Of a stretch of DNA of 5,187 nucleotides, positions 1-5,187 are shown piece by piece. The DNA is from Verrucomicrobiota bacterium (GTDB taxonomy: Bacteria; Verrucomicrobiota; Verrucomicrobiae; Opitutales; CG1-02-43-26). The stretch spans positions 1-5,187 of the forward strand of contig JABDAI010000066.1 in assembly GCA_013289195.1 (NCBI GenBank), given 5' to 3'. Under the pieces are notes generated by a model. That model saw only the letters and a program-made list of their open reading frames with translations. It had not been told where the DNA came from and ran no database searches. Position 1 is the stretch's first letter. The number at the start of each line of letters is the position of its first letter. Both the position numbers and the translations under genes were made by a program.

Positions 1-1854
1 TTTTTTATATTCCTCAATAAGAAAATGAGTGTTCTGCAACTGCCCCTGTATGATAGCCACATGCAAAGGGTTTTGTAGGTTTTTTTTAAAAACATTAATC
101 TTTAATGTAGAACGGGTTGTTAATTCTTTCTTGTTTTCAAGATGCTGAAAGACTGTTTGTTTATCATAAACCGGCTTTTCAAAACGCAATTTATTTGAGA
201 GAAGTGAGAGAAGTTCTGAAGTTTGAATTTTCACATTATGAGGTTGGCAATAAAGGAAAATATCAAGCAATTGCCAATGTTCATTATGCGGCAACACTAA
301 GGCTTCAATTGATTCTTGAAGACAATGACAAATTGGCTTATCCAAGGGTTTGAAATAAGCTAAAAAAGAAGTTAAAAGAGGCTTTTGCAGCTGTCCGTCT
401 ACAACCAAGGGAAAAACGGAAAACAACTTATCGGTAAATCGCTTTTTAAGGCACAATTGATAAAGCAATTTCGCTGAAACATCGATAAAAGCCGGGCTTG
501 ACTTATCCGGGATATCCACAAGAAATTGAATGAAGTCATTATAAGTCTCTTCCTCAAAGATCTCCTTAAAATCCCAACACTCCTTAAGAGTTACATCTCT
601 CAGAGAGAGATTTACATTTGCCAAATAAAGCATGCCCAGGGGTATGCCATTGCTATTCGCTTCTCTTGGATGAATCGGTTCATTAAAAAACTTGAGAATT
701 TCAACAACATCTTCAGGAGACTGCCTCAAAAAGGCAAAATAAGATTGAACGACGCTTTCATTATTCTTATTTCTTTGAGAAAGCCACTCAGGCCAGACAC
801 GACGGAGAGTGTGTAGAATTTCTATTTTATCTGGGTGTTGGTAAAGGGATGAGGCAATATTAACTAATGGACTATCCCCATTTCTTACTTCAAAGAGCAA
901 ACCGATTTCTGTTTTTAATATTCGACACATATCCTCAAAGGAAAATGATGGATTTCCTTCTCTTTTATCTTTTTCAAAGTGATAAAGATTTTCGAAGAAA
1001 AAGCCTGAAGAAACAAATCGTTTTACTCCTTTATGGTCCGGAAACAGTTCGTCTTGGAAAATGATAGGTTGATCGCTACTTAAAGTTTTGAACTTTTTAA
1101 ATAAGGTCAATTTAGCGGACAAAGGTATTTCTTTCTCTGCTATTGTTTGGAAGATTAAACCAAAAAAGCGTGATTCGGGAGGAGTATAAAATTTTTTATA
1201 TAGAAAAGCGGCATCTAAATCTTTAGCCGTAAATAGTATATGAGATAAAAAATTAGAAGACTTTTTCAAATTTTCAAAAAGTAATGCCTGATCTTTCGGA
1301 ATTGCCCGCGCAAATTTTGTTCCTAACTTGTGCATTTGTTGACCTGTGAAGCGACATGCCAACAAATATAAACTTTCATTTGAAAGGGGGTTTTCAGATT
1401 TTTTATTGGCTTTAAGAAAATCGGATACAATCTCTTCGCAATTTACGGAGTTTTCAAGCCATTGCAAACGGGAGATATTTCCTACTAATAATAAGGATAA
1501 AAGGTCTTGGGGATTTGTAGATGAATTAGGAGCTTCCTGCCTCAATCGAAACGTTACTTTTTCCTCCAATTGAATTGCTTTTAACTTAGAAAATGGAAGA
1601 GGACCTAAGTGGCATTTTTCTTTAATCTTAACTCCAGAGGGGCCATTAAATGTGACGTATAAACCATCTTTTTTGTGTTTAAAAGAAAATTCATGGATTT
1701 GCTTGCCTTGACTTTGGCATTCTTGCAATTTATTTATTGCTAATGAAGAAAGAAGATCCAGCAATGTAGAATTAAGATTTTGAACAATCCATTTCTTAGC
1801 ATGAATTTCTATAATTATAAGGTTACTTGAGTCTGGTCTTAACGTAATGGCCAT
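1..1854 (-). CDS. Ankyrin-repeat protein, 5' part only (C-terminus beyond the left edge)
   Basis: The minus frame has no stop from the ATG at 1854 to base 1, giving 618 codons of an unfinished protein. The start is secure: an in-frame TAA lies at 1872-1870, no usable start falls between, and AAGGA sits 12 bases upstream. I do not recognise residues 1-590. They look soluble and mostly helical, with no signal peptide or membrane segment, and begin with a short region that may be beta (about 50-90). From about 586 the sequence matches an ankyrin repeat: PLHVAI at 596-601, then a glycine at 604 and FLIE at 611-614, in the spacing of the family's TPLHLA..G....LL pattern. Ankyrin repeats mediate protein binding and are frequent in effectors of intracellular bacteria. 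More repeats probably follow outside the window. The gene begins two bases after the stop of the upstream gene, so the two are likely cotranscribed and translationally coupled. Existence of the gene is near certain; the ankyrin call rests on one visible repeat. Confidence 0.85.
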   Translation of the reverse strand, partial: MAITLRPDSSNLIIIEIHAKKWIVQNLNSTLLDLLSSLAINKLQECQSQGKQIHEFSFKHKKDGLYVTFNGPSGVKIKEKCHLGPLPFSKLKAIQLEEKVTFRLRQEAPNSSTNPQDLLSLLLVGNISRLQWLENSVNCEEIVSDFLKANKKSENPLSNESLYLLACRFTGQQMHKLGTKFARAIPKDQALLFENLKKSSNFLSHILFTAKDLDAAFLYKKFYTPPESRFFGLIFQTIAEKEIPLSAKLTLFKKFKTLSSDQPIIFQDELFPDHKGVKRFVSSGFFFENLYHFEKDKREGNPSFSFEDMCRILKTEIGLLFEVRNGDSPLVNIASSLYQHPDKIEILHTLRRVWPEWLSQRNKNNESVVQSYFAFLRQSPEDVVEILKFFNEPIHPREANSNGIPLGMLYLANVNLSLRDVTLKECWDFKEIFEEETYNDFIQFLVDIPDKSSPAFIDVSAKLLYQLCLKKRFTDKLFSVFPLVVDGQLQKPLLTSFLAYFKPLDKPICHCLQESIEALVLPHNEHWQLLDIFLYCQPHNVKIQTSELLSLLSNKLRFEKPVYDKQTVFQHLENKKELTTRSTLKINVFKKNLQNPLHVAIIQGQLQNTHFLIEEYKK

Positions 1855-1856
1855 GA

Positions 1857-3620
1857 TTAATCCGCATCCTTATTCCAAAATTCCGCAAAAATATCTGGAT
1901 TTGCTGCATCTTTCAATAGTTCAAGAAAGGCAAGTTCTTCCCTTGTTGCTTGAGCGAGTTTGAAGGGGATATTGAAATCTACAAATTCAGCTTCTGAAAT
2001 CATTTTTGGCATGTCTGATTCGGCGCCGTATATTTTGATCAGACAACTCAAAGAAGTAGTAATTTTTCTAGTAGCAGAGGGAACGACTACTGGGATTTGG
2101 AGAAGCTCTCTAGCCATATCCAATTCGGATGAGTCAAGTTCGTTTAATGAACGTTCGAAGAAACCTTTGACCAACTTTTTAGAATCTTGATCCCCAATTA
2201 ATTTTTGTAAATCTTGTTGGGCTTCTAGCGATACTCCACTATTGCCAATCATTATTCTTCGGATTATGCTCTTTGGGATTCCTCGAAGCAATAGATCGTG
2301 GCCCTCTTCAGCAAACAATACACGTCCCAATCGTAGGAAATCATTGTACTCTTCGCTTGAAATAAAAATAATATTTTCTCCAAGATCAAGACCTTGTTTC
2401 GCGGATTCCTGCGTAAAGTATAATTTCACTGCATTATTCACGTTTTGGAATAGAAAATCTATGAGTCCTCGAATTCCTTTATCATTTGTGCTCAGGGCAA
2501 TTAAACATCCCTGAGGCATTATTGGTAAATATTGTTCTTCAGGCCTAAATGAAAATTTACATAAAATAGAATCGGGAAGAGTTTTGTATACATCCCCCAA
2601 AATTTGGAAATAAGGTTTATGTAGAGAAACTTTTGCTGTAGATAAAGCCATTGAGAGGAATATTTTCTGAGAATTCGATGCAGTTGCTCTCCATTCATTG
2701 TCCTTTGTCATTTCAATTAACAATTTCTGAGAATTTTCCGTTTGCATTCTTCCTAAGTTAATTAAAAGAGGTAGAATTTCTTTACCGGCTATCTTTTTTA
2801 AATTTTCGAAACATTCCAAAAACTCTTTTTCCCTTCTAAATGCACCTGCATGCATTGCAAAGCCCTCCAGTAAAGCTAGAATATTTTTGTCAATTGCGGG
2901 GATGTTTTGTTTGAATATTTTTAAAAATAAATTAAATATTAAATCTTTGTGTTCTACTACAAAAGGCTCTTCGAGGTTAAGTGTACTACCGAAAATAGCA
3001 AATATTCTGTGGCTTATTTTAGATGCTTTTGAATAAATACTTTCTTCAAGATTGCTTAAAATGTACTCTATATCGCTCTTTAAAAAAATACGTAAGGCTA
3101 ACATTTTTTTTTCATCTAATTCGCATTTCATCTCTTTACATTTATTCAAAAATGCATACATCGTTTTGAAATCATTAATTTCTCTTATGTCTTTGTCAAT
3201 ATTAGGATAACGACTTTTTTTCTTGGGTTCATCGAGATCCATAGCATCAAAATGCGACTCAGGCTCAGAAATTGGCTGCTGAGAAGGCAATATGATGAGT
3301 GATAATGTTTTATCTATTATTTCAAATAATTCACGATCATTTATGGATAAAATACCTATGGGCATATCTTGGATTTGATCAGAATTTTGTGCATGAAGTC
3401 TAAAATGGTGGCTGCCATCGGGATTTTGAACTAATTCAACCGCTTTGATATTTCTTTGGGTGGAAATTTGTGTTTTATCCAACACATATCGTTTGAATAA
3501 TTGACAAGCCAACAAAGCGTATTGCTTTTCAATTGGTTTGTTCTCTTTATCTTGGATAGTGCAACGCGGATTTTCTAAATACCATTTGGTATTTGGGCAA
3601 TCTTTTGAAATGTAAGACAT
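1857..3620 (-). CDS. Hypothetical 587-residue helical protein, first gene of a two-gene operon
   Basis: This is a complete gene I cannot assign to a family. The ATG at 3620 is the only plausible start, since an in-frame TAA lies at 3644-3642 with no other start codon between. No convincing Shine-Dalgarno precedes it. There is no signal peptide or membrane segment. Residues 1-110 form a compact N-terminal region with a DG turn at 68-69. A polar linker at about 112-140 is rich in S, P, Q, D and E and ends in a basic cluster, PKKKSR (132-137). From about 145 to the end it is predicted by eye to be almost all amphipathic helices rich in L, I, K and E, as in helical-repeat (solenoid) proteins, but I see no diagnostic HEAT, TPR or ankyrin signature. 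No catalytic motif is evident. The N-terminal region resembles that of the downstream gene without gaps, so the two may be diverged paralogues. A secreted or cytosolic interaction protein is possible; this is inference. Confidence 0.88.
   Translation of the reverse strand: MSYISKDCPNTKWYLENPRCTIQDKENKPIEKQYALLACQLFKRYVLDKTQISTQRNIKAVELVQNPDGSHHFRLHAQNSDQIQDMPIGILSINDRELFEIIDKTLSLIILPSQQPISEPESHFDAMDLDEPKKKSRYPNIDKDIREINDFKTMYAFLNKCKEMKCELDEKKMLALRIFLKSDIEYILSNLEESIYSKASKISHRIFAIFGSTLNLEEPFVVEHKDLIFNLFLKIFKQNIPAIDKNILALLEGFAMHAGAFRREKEFLECFENLKKIAGKEILPLLINLGRMQTENSQKLLIEMTKDNEWRATASNSQKIFLSMALSTAKVSLHKPYFQILGDVYKTLPDSILCKFSFRPEEQYLPIMPQGCLIALSTNDKGIRGLIDFLFQNVNNAVKLYFTQESAKQGLDLGENIIFISSEEYNDFLRLGRVLFAEEGHDLLLRGIPKSIIRRIMIGNSGVSLEAQQDLQKLIGDQDSKKLVKGFFERSLNELDSSELDMARELLQIPVVVPSATRKITTSLSCLIKIYGAESDMPKMISEAEFVDFNIPFKLAQATREELAFLELLKDAANPDIFAEFWNKDAD
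1867..1871 (-). promoter_or_regulatory. Ribosome binding site AAGGA of the ankyrin gene, inside the end of the upstream gene
   Basis: Read on the minus strand, AAGGA lies 12 bases before the ATG at 1854, within the last codons of the 587-codon gene. The spacing is slightly long. With only two bases between the stop of one gene and the start of the next, terminating ribosomes could reinitiate directly. Confidence 0.5.
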
Positions 3621-3655
3621 GGTTTTATAATTATTTGTTGATTAAAAGTTAGGTA

Positions 3656-3684
3656 AATGTAGCATAAAAAAATTAAACAATCAA
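3656..3684 (-). promoter_or_regulatory. Candidate sigma-70-type promoter of the two-gene operon
   Basis: On the minus strand TTGATT (3684-3679) and TACATT (3661-3656) are separated by 17 bases, each matching four of six consensus positions. The leader to the ATG at 3620 would be about 30 bases. In such AT-rich DNA matches of this quality arise by chance, so this is a candidate only. Confidence 0.35.
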
Positions 3685-3717
3685 CCTAAATTATTGAAAA
3701 TGGATAACAATATACTA

Positions 3718-3747
3718 TTGACTGTTAATTCAGTATGATGTTAACAT
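3718..3747 (+). promoter_or_regulatory. Candidate promoter of the 289-residue gene
   Basis: TTGACT (3718-3723) is followed after 18 bases by TAACAT (3742-3747). The best isolated -10 match here is TATGAT (3734-3739), but its -35 would be TATACT (3711-3716), which is poor. Either choice gives a short leader of about 25-35 bases before the start at 3780. The exact promoter cannot be settled from sequence alone. Confidence 0.35.
3723..3746. promoter_or_regulatory. Inverted repeat TGTTAA-12 bases-TTAACA, possible operator
   Basis: Perfect six-base arms at 3723-3728 and 3741-3746 flank the TATGAT box, with centres 18 bases apart, in the promoter region of the 289-residue gene. A dimeric regulator could bind here, but six-base AT-rich arms are easily found by chance. 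Confidence 0.2.
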
Positions 3748-3768
3748 TCCTTTTTTAATACTTTATTT

Positions 3769-3773
3769 AGGAG
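3769..3773 (+). promoter_or_regulatory. Ribosome binding site AGGAG of the 289-residue gene
   Basis: AGGAG lies six bases before the ATG at 3780, an ideal Shine-Dalgarno position, and decides this start. It contrasts with the divergent gene starting at 3620, which has no recognisable Shine-Dalgarno. Confidence 0.85.
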
Positions 3774-3779
3774 AAAAAT

Positions 3780-4649
3780 ATGGATCCATCAGCCACACAT
3801 TCATTAGCTCATCGTAGTTGTCTTCATGATCTTGAAGTTGCAAAACGAAACTTTATTGCAGATAAAACAATAGAAACGGCAAGACGTTATAGAACTGTTG
3901 TAGAAAGAGAACTCGGTATCATTCACGGAAGTCGTACCTATTTTCAACATACAATTGAAATTCTAACCAGGGCACATCCGGAATGGCCTATGCCAAGAGC
4001 GCCTATGCCAAGGGCTCCTATGCCAAGTCAGCCGAGTCAACTTCTGCTACCTCCGGTACCCTCTTTTCCATTACAAGGATTTCCAGTACCCGTAAGAGGC
4101 CTGCCACTTCAAAAGATTCGTTATCATAGAGAATTGTCTATAACAAAACAAAGGTATGCAGAAGAAAATACACCTATAAATGCCCGCAGTTATAAAAGCG
4201 CACTCCAAAAAGCATTGCAAGTAGCTCAAATAAGATTTAATCACTACTCTGGGCTAAAAAGTAAATTAGAAGCTTACGAAACCAGTTGCGCTGAGTTGGA
4301 AATGGGTATTTCTATGCTTTTGAGTTTGAAATCTCGCGCCGAAGCTGAAATACAAGAGAAAAAAGATCAACTAGTAGAAATTGCCAAAAAACCTGAATTT
4401 GAATTCAGTGAAGAAGGTGGTGAGATACTTTCTAGTTCTAGTTCTGATGATGAAGACTTCGAGCCTTCTGAAGTCGGCACCACACGAAAAGAATCTGAAA
4501 AGAGAAAAGAATCTTTAAGAAGTCATAGTAAATCCAGTTCGAAACAAGCAGCTACCGAAGAAACGGTACCTACAAGCTTGAAAAGAAAAAGAGATGAAAG
4601 TGAGGAATCTTCATCGGATGAGTTTCCAACTAAAAAAGCAAAAAAATAA
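3780..4649 (+). CDS. Hypothetical 289-residue protein with duplicated helical unit, proline-rich linker and nuclear-localisation-like tail
   Basis: Complete gene; AGGAG six bases before the ATG fixes the start. I do not recognise the family, but the architecture is clear. Residues 15-64 and 116-165 are a duplicated helical unit, aligned without gaps at an offset of 101 residues (identical L18/119, K22/123, T30/131, A34/135, R35/136, Y37/138, L45/146, L62/163). Between them lies a proline-rich linker (67-110) with PMPRA repeats. A charged helix, probably coiled coil, runs from about 159 to 203. The tail (about 205-289) is disordered-looking: a run of five serines followed by DDED (218-226), a lysine/arginine/serine stretch (236-255), KRKR (268-271), SSSDE (277-281) and terminal KKAKK (285-289). 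The serine-acidic runs fit the casein kinase 2 pattern and the basic clusters fit classical nuclear localisation signals. No signal peptide or membrane segment. It is divergent from the two-gene operon. Candidate nuclear-targeted effector by inference; a bacterial nucleic-acid-binding or scaffold protein with a basic tail is the alternative. Confidence 0.9.
   Translation: MDPSATHSLAHRSCLHDLEVAKRNFIADKTIETARRYRTVVERELGIIHGSRTYFQHTIEILTRAHPEWPMPRAPMPRAPMPSQPSQLLLPPVPSFPLQGFPVPVRGLPLQKIRYHRELSITKQRYAEENTPINARSYKSALQKALQVAQIRFNHYSGLKSKLEAYETSCAELEMGISMLLSLKSRAEAEIQEKKDQLVEIAKKPEFEFSEEGGEILSSSSSDDEDFEPSEVGTTRKESEKRKESLRSHSKSSSKQAATEETVPTSLKRKRDESEESSSDEFPTKKAKK
3987..4031 (+). repeat. 15-base tandem repeat coding for PMPRA units
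   Basis: Three in-frame 15-base units begin CCTATGCCAAG at 3987, 4002 and 4017. The first two encode PMPRA; the third has drifted to PMPSQ. Being a multiple of three, unit gain or loss would change linker length without a frameshift. Confidence 0.85.
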
Positions 4650-4668
4650 ATTGCTGTAGCAAAAGGTT

Positions 4669-4728
4669 AAATTCAATGGGTGTTGGTACCCTTTCCCATG
4701 GGGAAGGGTAAAAACACCCATTGAATTT
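4669..4728. terminator. Long palindromic hairpin in the convergent gap; likely two-way terminator or palindromic repeat
   Basis: AAATTCAATGGGTGTT (4669-4684) pairs perfectly with 4713-4728 over 16 bases. After a two-by-two internal mismatch (GG against AA), TACCCTT (4687-4693) pairs with AAGGGTA (4704-4710), then a possible U-G pair and two further pairs close a loop around CATG (4697-4700). It begins 19 bases after the stop of the 289-residue gene and lies between converging genes, where a terminator is expected. The stem is much longer than usual and the T-tract is short: four T on the plus side, of which three are in the stem, and TTTT only after AACC on the minus side. A dispersed palindromic repeat that also blocks transcription is therefore an equal possibility. 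Confidence 0.6.
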
Positions 4729-4729
4729 T

Positions 4730-4785
4730 CGGCCTTGATCACTTCTTCGGTACCCGTTCGGCCAGCTGCGATTGGCGACCACAAG
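4730..4785. other. G+C-rich island between the two inverted repeats, no gene recognised
   Basis: By count 34 of 56 bases are G or C, against about one-third elsewhere in the window. TTCGG occurs three times (4728, 4746, 4757), twice as TTCGGCC. A plus-strand frame is open from 4660 to its stop at 4826 across this stretch but has no ATG, GTG or TTG with a Shine-Dalgarno and ends in the neighbouring repeat, so I do not call a gene. It could be a remnant of transferred or repetitive DNA, or the core of an element bounded by the flanking palindromes. Confidence 0.4.
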
Positions 4786-4855
4786 CTCTCTGAGCCCTCT
4801 ATATTCTCTATTTCAAATTTTTTTTAAACATAGAGGCACAGAGGTCACAGAGAAC
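4786..4855. repeat. Imperfect inverted repeat with CACAGAGG-like units
   Basis: CCTCTAT (4796-4802) pairs with ATAGAGG (4830-4836), and CTCTG (4788-4792) pairs with CAGAG (4839-4843), around a loop containing AAA, eight T and AAA (4815-4828). The right arm is itself a degenerate tandem of about eight bases: CATAGAGG, CACAGAGG, TCACAGAG. I recall very similar 'cacagaggcacagagg' intergenic repeats in many unrelated bacterial genomes, often near gene ends; that comparison is from memory. Here it sits just downstream of the LRR gene's stop. Confidence 0.6.
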
Positions 4856-4872
4856 TGTTCCTAATACAGGGT

Positions 4873-5187
4873 TTATCTAAAAGGTCCTCTTCTAGCGACA
4901 TACCTACTGATTCCTTCTAATGTAATGGATTTATCAGTTACGGATGCACTTTTTAAGCTATCTTTTATAGTATTAAAAAATTCATTTGCTCTCTCAGAGG
5001 ATAATACTGTCGTTTTCAATTCAGGAAATGGATTAAAGTTACAACGCTCCAGTTTGAGGGGACGCAAATCCTCCAAGGACAGAGACAATTTATAGTCTTC
5101 GATTTCGCCTTCGATGTGTTCGCAAGAACTTAATTTTAGAACTGCTAGCTCATTTATTTGGTCGATTATTAGAGAAATACTTCCCCC
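4873..5187 (-). CDS. Leucine-rich-repeat protein, C-terminal 104 residues only (start beyond the right edge)
   Basis: The minus frame ending in TAA at 4875-4873 is open all the way to base 5187, so the visible part is the C-terminus of a longer gene. A TTG at 5088 could be read as a start, but the frame continues upstream with protein-like sequence in the same repeat pattern, so I reject it. In the visible fragment the pattern LxxLxLxxC occurs twice, at fragment residues 14-22 and 41-49, exactly 27 residues apart. This is the period of cysteine-containing leucine-rich repeats, the class known from F-box-type eukaryotic proteins and from expanded families in amoeba-associated chlamydiae. After residue 58 the repeat pattern fades into a short helical C-terminal cap ending in an arginine-rich stretch (RYVARRGPFR). 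The role is probably protein binding; the rest of the domain architecture cannot be seen. It converges with the 289-residue gene. Confidence 0.75.
   Translation of the reverse strand, partial: GGSISLIIDQINELAVLKLSSCEHIEGEIEDYKLSLSLEDLRPLKLERCNFNPFPELKTTVLSSERANEFFNTIKDSLKSASVTDKSITLEGISRYVARRGPFR

Noticed and set aside
117..1573. Four plus-strand open frames of 65-96 codons (117-353, 526-816, 867-1064, 1346-1573)
   Set aside because: All lie antisense within the 618-codon minus-strand open frame, lack good ribosome binding sites and have no recognisable protein features; the long minus frame explains the region.
2328..2350. YNDF shared by the two operon proteins as extra proof of paralogy
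   Set aside because: It lies 154 residues after FENLKK in one protein and 245 in the other, so the order agrees but the spacing does not; a four-residue match may be chance.
1960..2514. Two plus-strand open frames (1960-2190 and 2242-2514)
   Set aside because: They are antisense to the 587-codon gene, with no Shine-Dalgarno and low-complexity translations; treated as shadows.
4063..4112. SH3-binding site in the proline-rich linker
   Set aside because: PxxP steps occur, but no arginine or lysine is placed as in canonical class I or class II ligands, so only a proline-rich linker is claimed.
4660..4828. Plus-strand open frame of about 55 codons across the hairpin and the G+C-rich island
   Set aside because: It has no ATG or well-placed alternative start and no Shine-Dalgarno; its first part is hairpin sequence that reads almost the same on both strands, and it stops in the next repeat.
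4786..4855. CRISPR-like array from the CACAGAGG units
   Set aside because: The units are adjacent, about eight bases long and degenerate, with no spacers and no cas gene nearby.
4873..5088. A stand-alone 71-residue gene starting at the TTG at 5088
   Set aside because: The frame stays open to base 5187 and the upstream residues carry an LRR unit in register with the one downstream, so this is the end of a larger protein.

Overview
The window is AT-rich (roughly one-third G+C by eye) and holds four protein genes, none of them a recognisable housekeeping gene. All four look like accessory or host-interaction proteins: one ending in an ankyrin repeat, one large unassigned helical protein, one small protein with strongly eukaryote-like sequence (proline-rich linker, acidic serine tracts, basic nuclear-localisation-like C-terminus), and one leucine-rich-repeat protein. 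This style, together with low G+C and Shine-Dalgarno-led genes, fits an intracellular bacterium of amoebae or other eukaryotes. My best guess is an environmental chlamydia (Parachlamydiaceae-like); Legionella-like or other amoeba symbionts are possible. The taxonomic call is inference: no marker gene is present.

Layout. On the minus strand, reading leftward from 3620, lies a complete 587-codon gene (3620-1857). Two bases later comes a second gene, starting at 1854 and open without a stop through 618 codons to the left edge, so it is cut by the window. The two are almost certainly one operon, and their N-terminal regions look distantly alike. A 159-base intergenic region (3621-3779) separates this operon from a divergent plus-strand gene of 289 codons (3780-4649) with a good ribosome binding site. 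That gene converges on a minus-strand gene whose last 104 codons enter from the right edge (5187-4873).

The convergent gap (4650-4872) is full of structure: a 60-base near-palindromic hairpin just after the plus-strand stop codon, a G+C-rich island of about 56 bases, and a second inverted repeat carrying CACAGAGG-like units in both orientations. I see no RNA gene, CRISPR array, transposase or phage gene.

How the genes may work together: nothing shows a shared pathway. The common theme is protein-protein interaction modules (ankyrin, LRR, helical repeats) and nuclear-targeting-like motifs. The most economical reading is a small cluster of candidate secreted effectors. The 289-residue protein is the most interesting because it combines an internal duplication with features typical of eukaryotic nuclear proteins.
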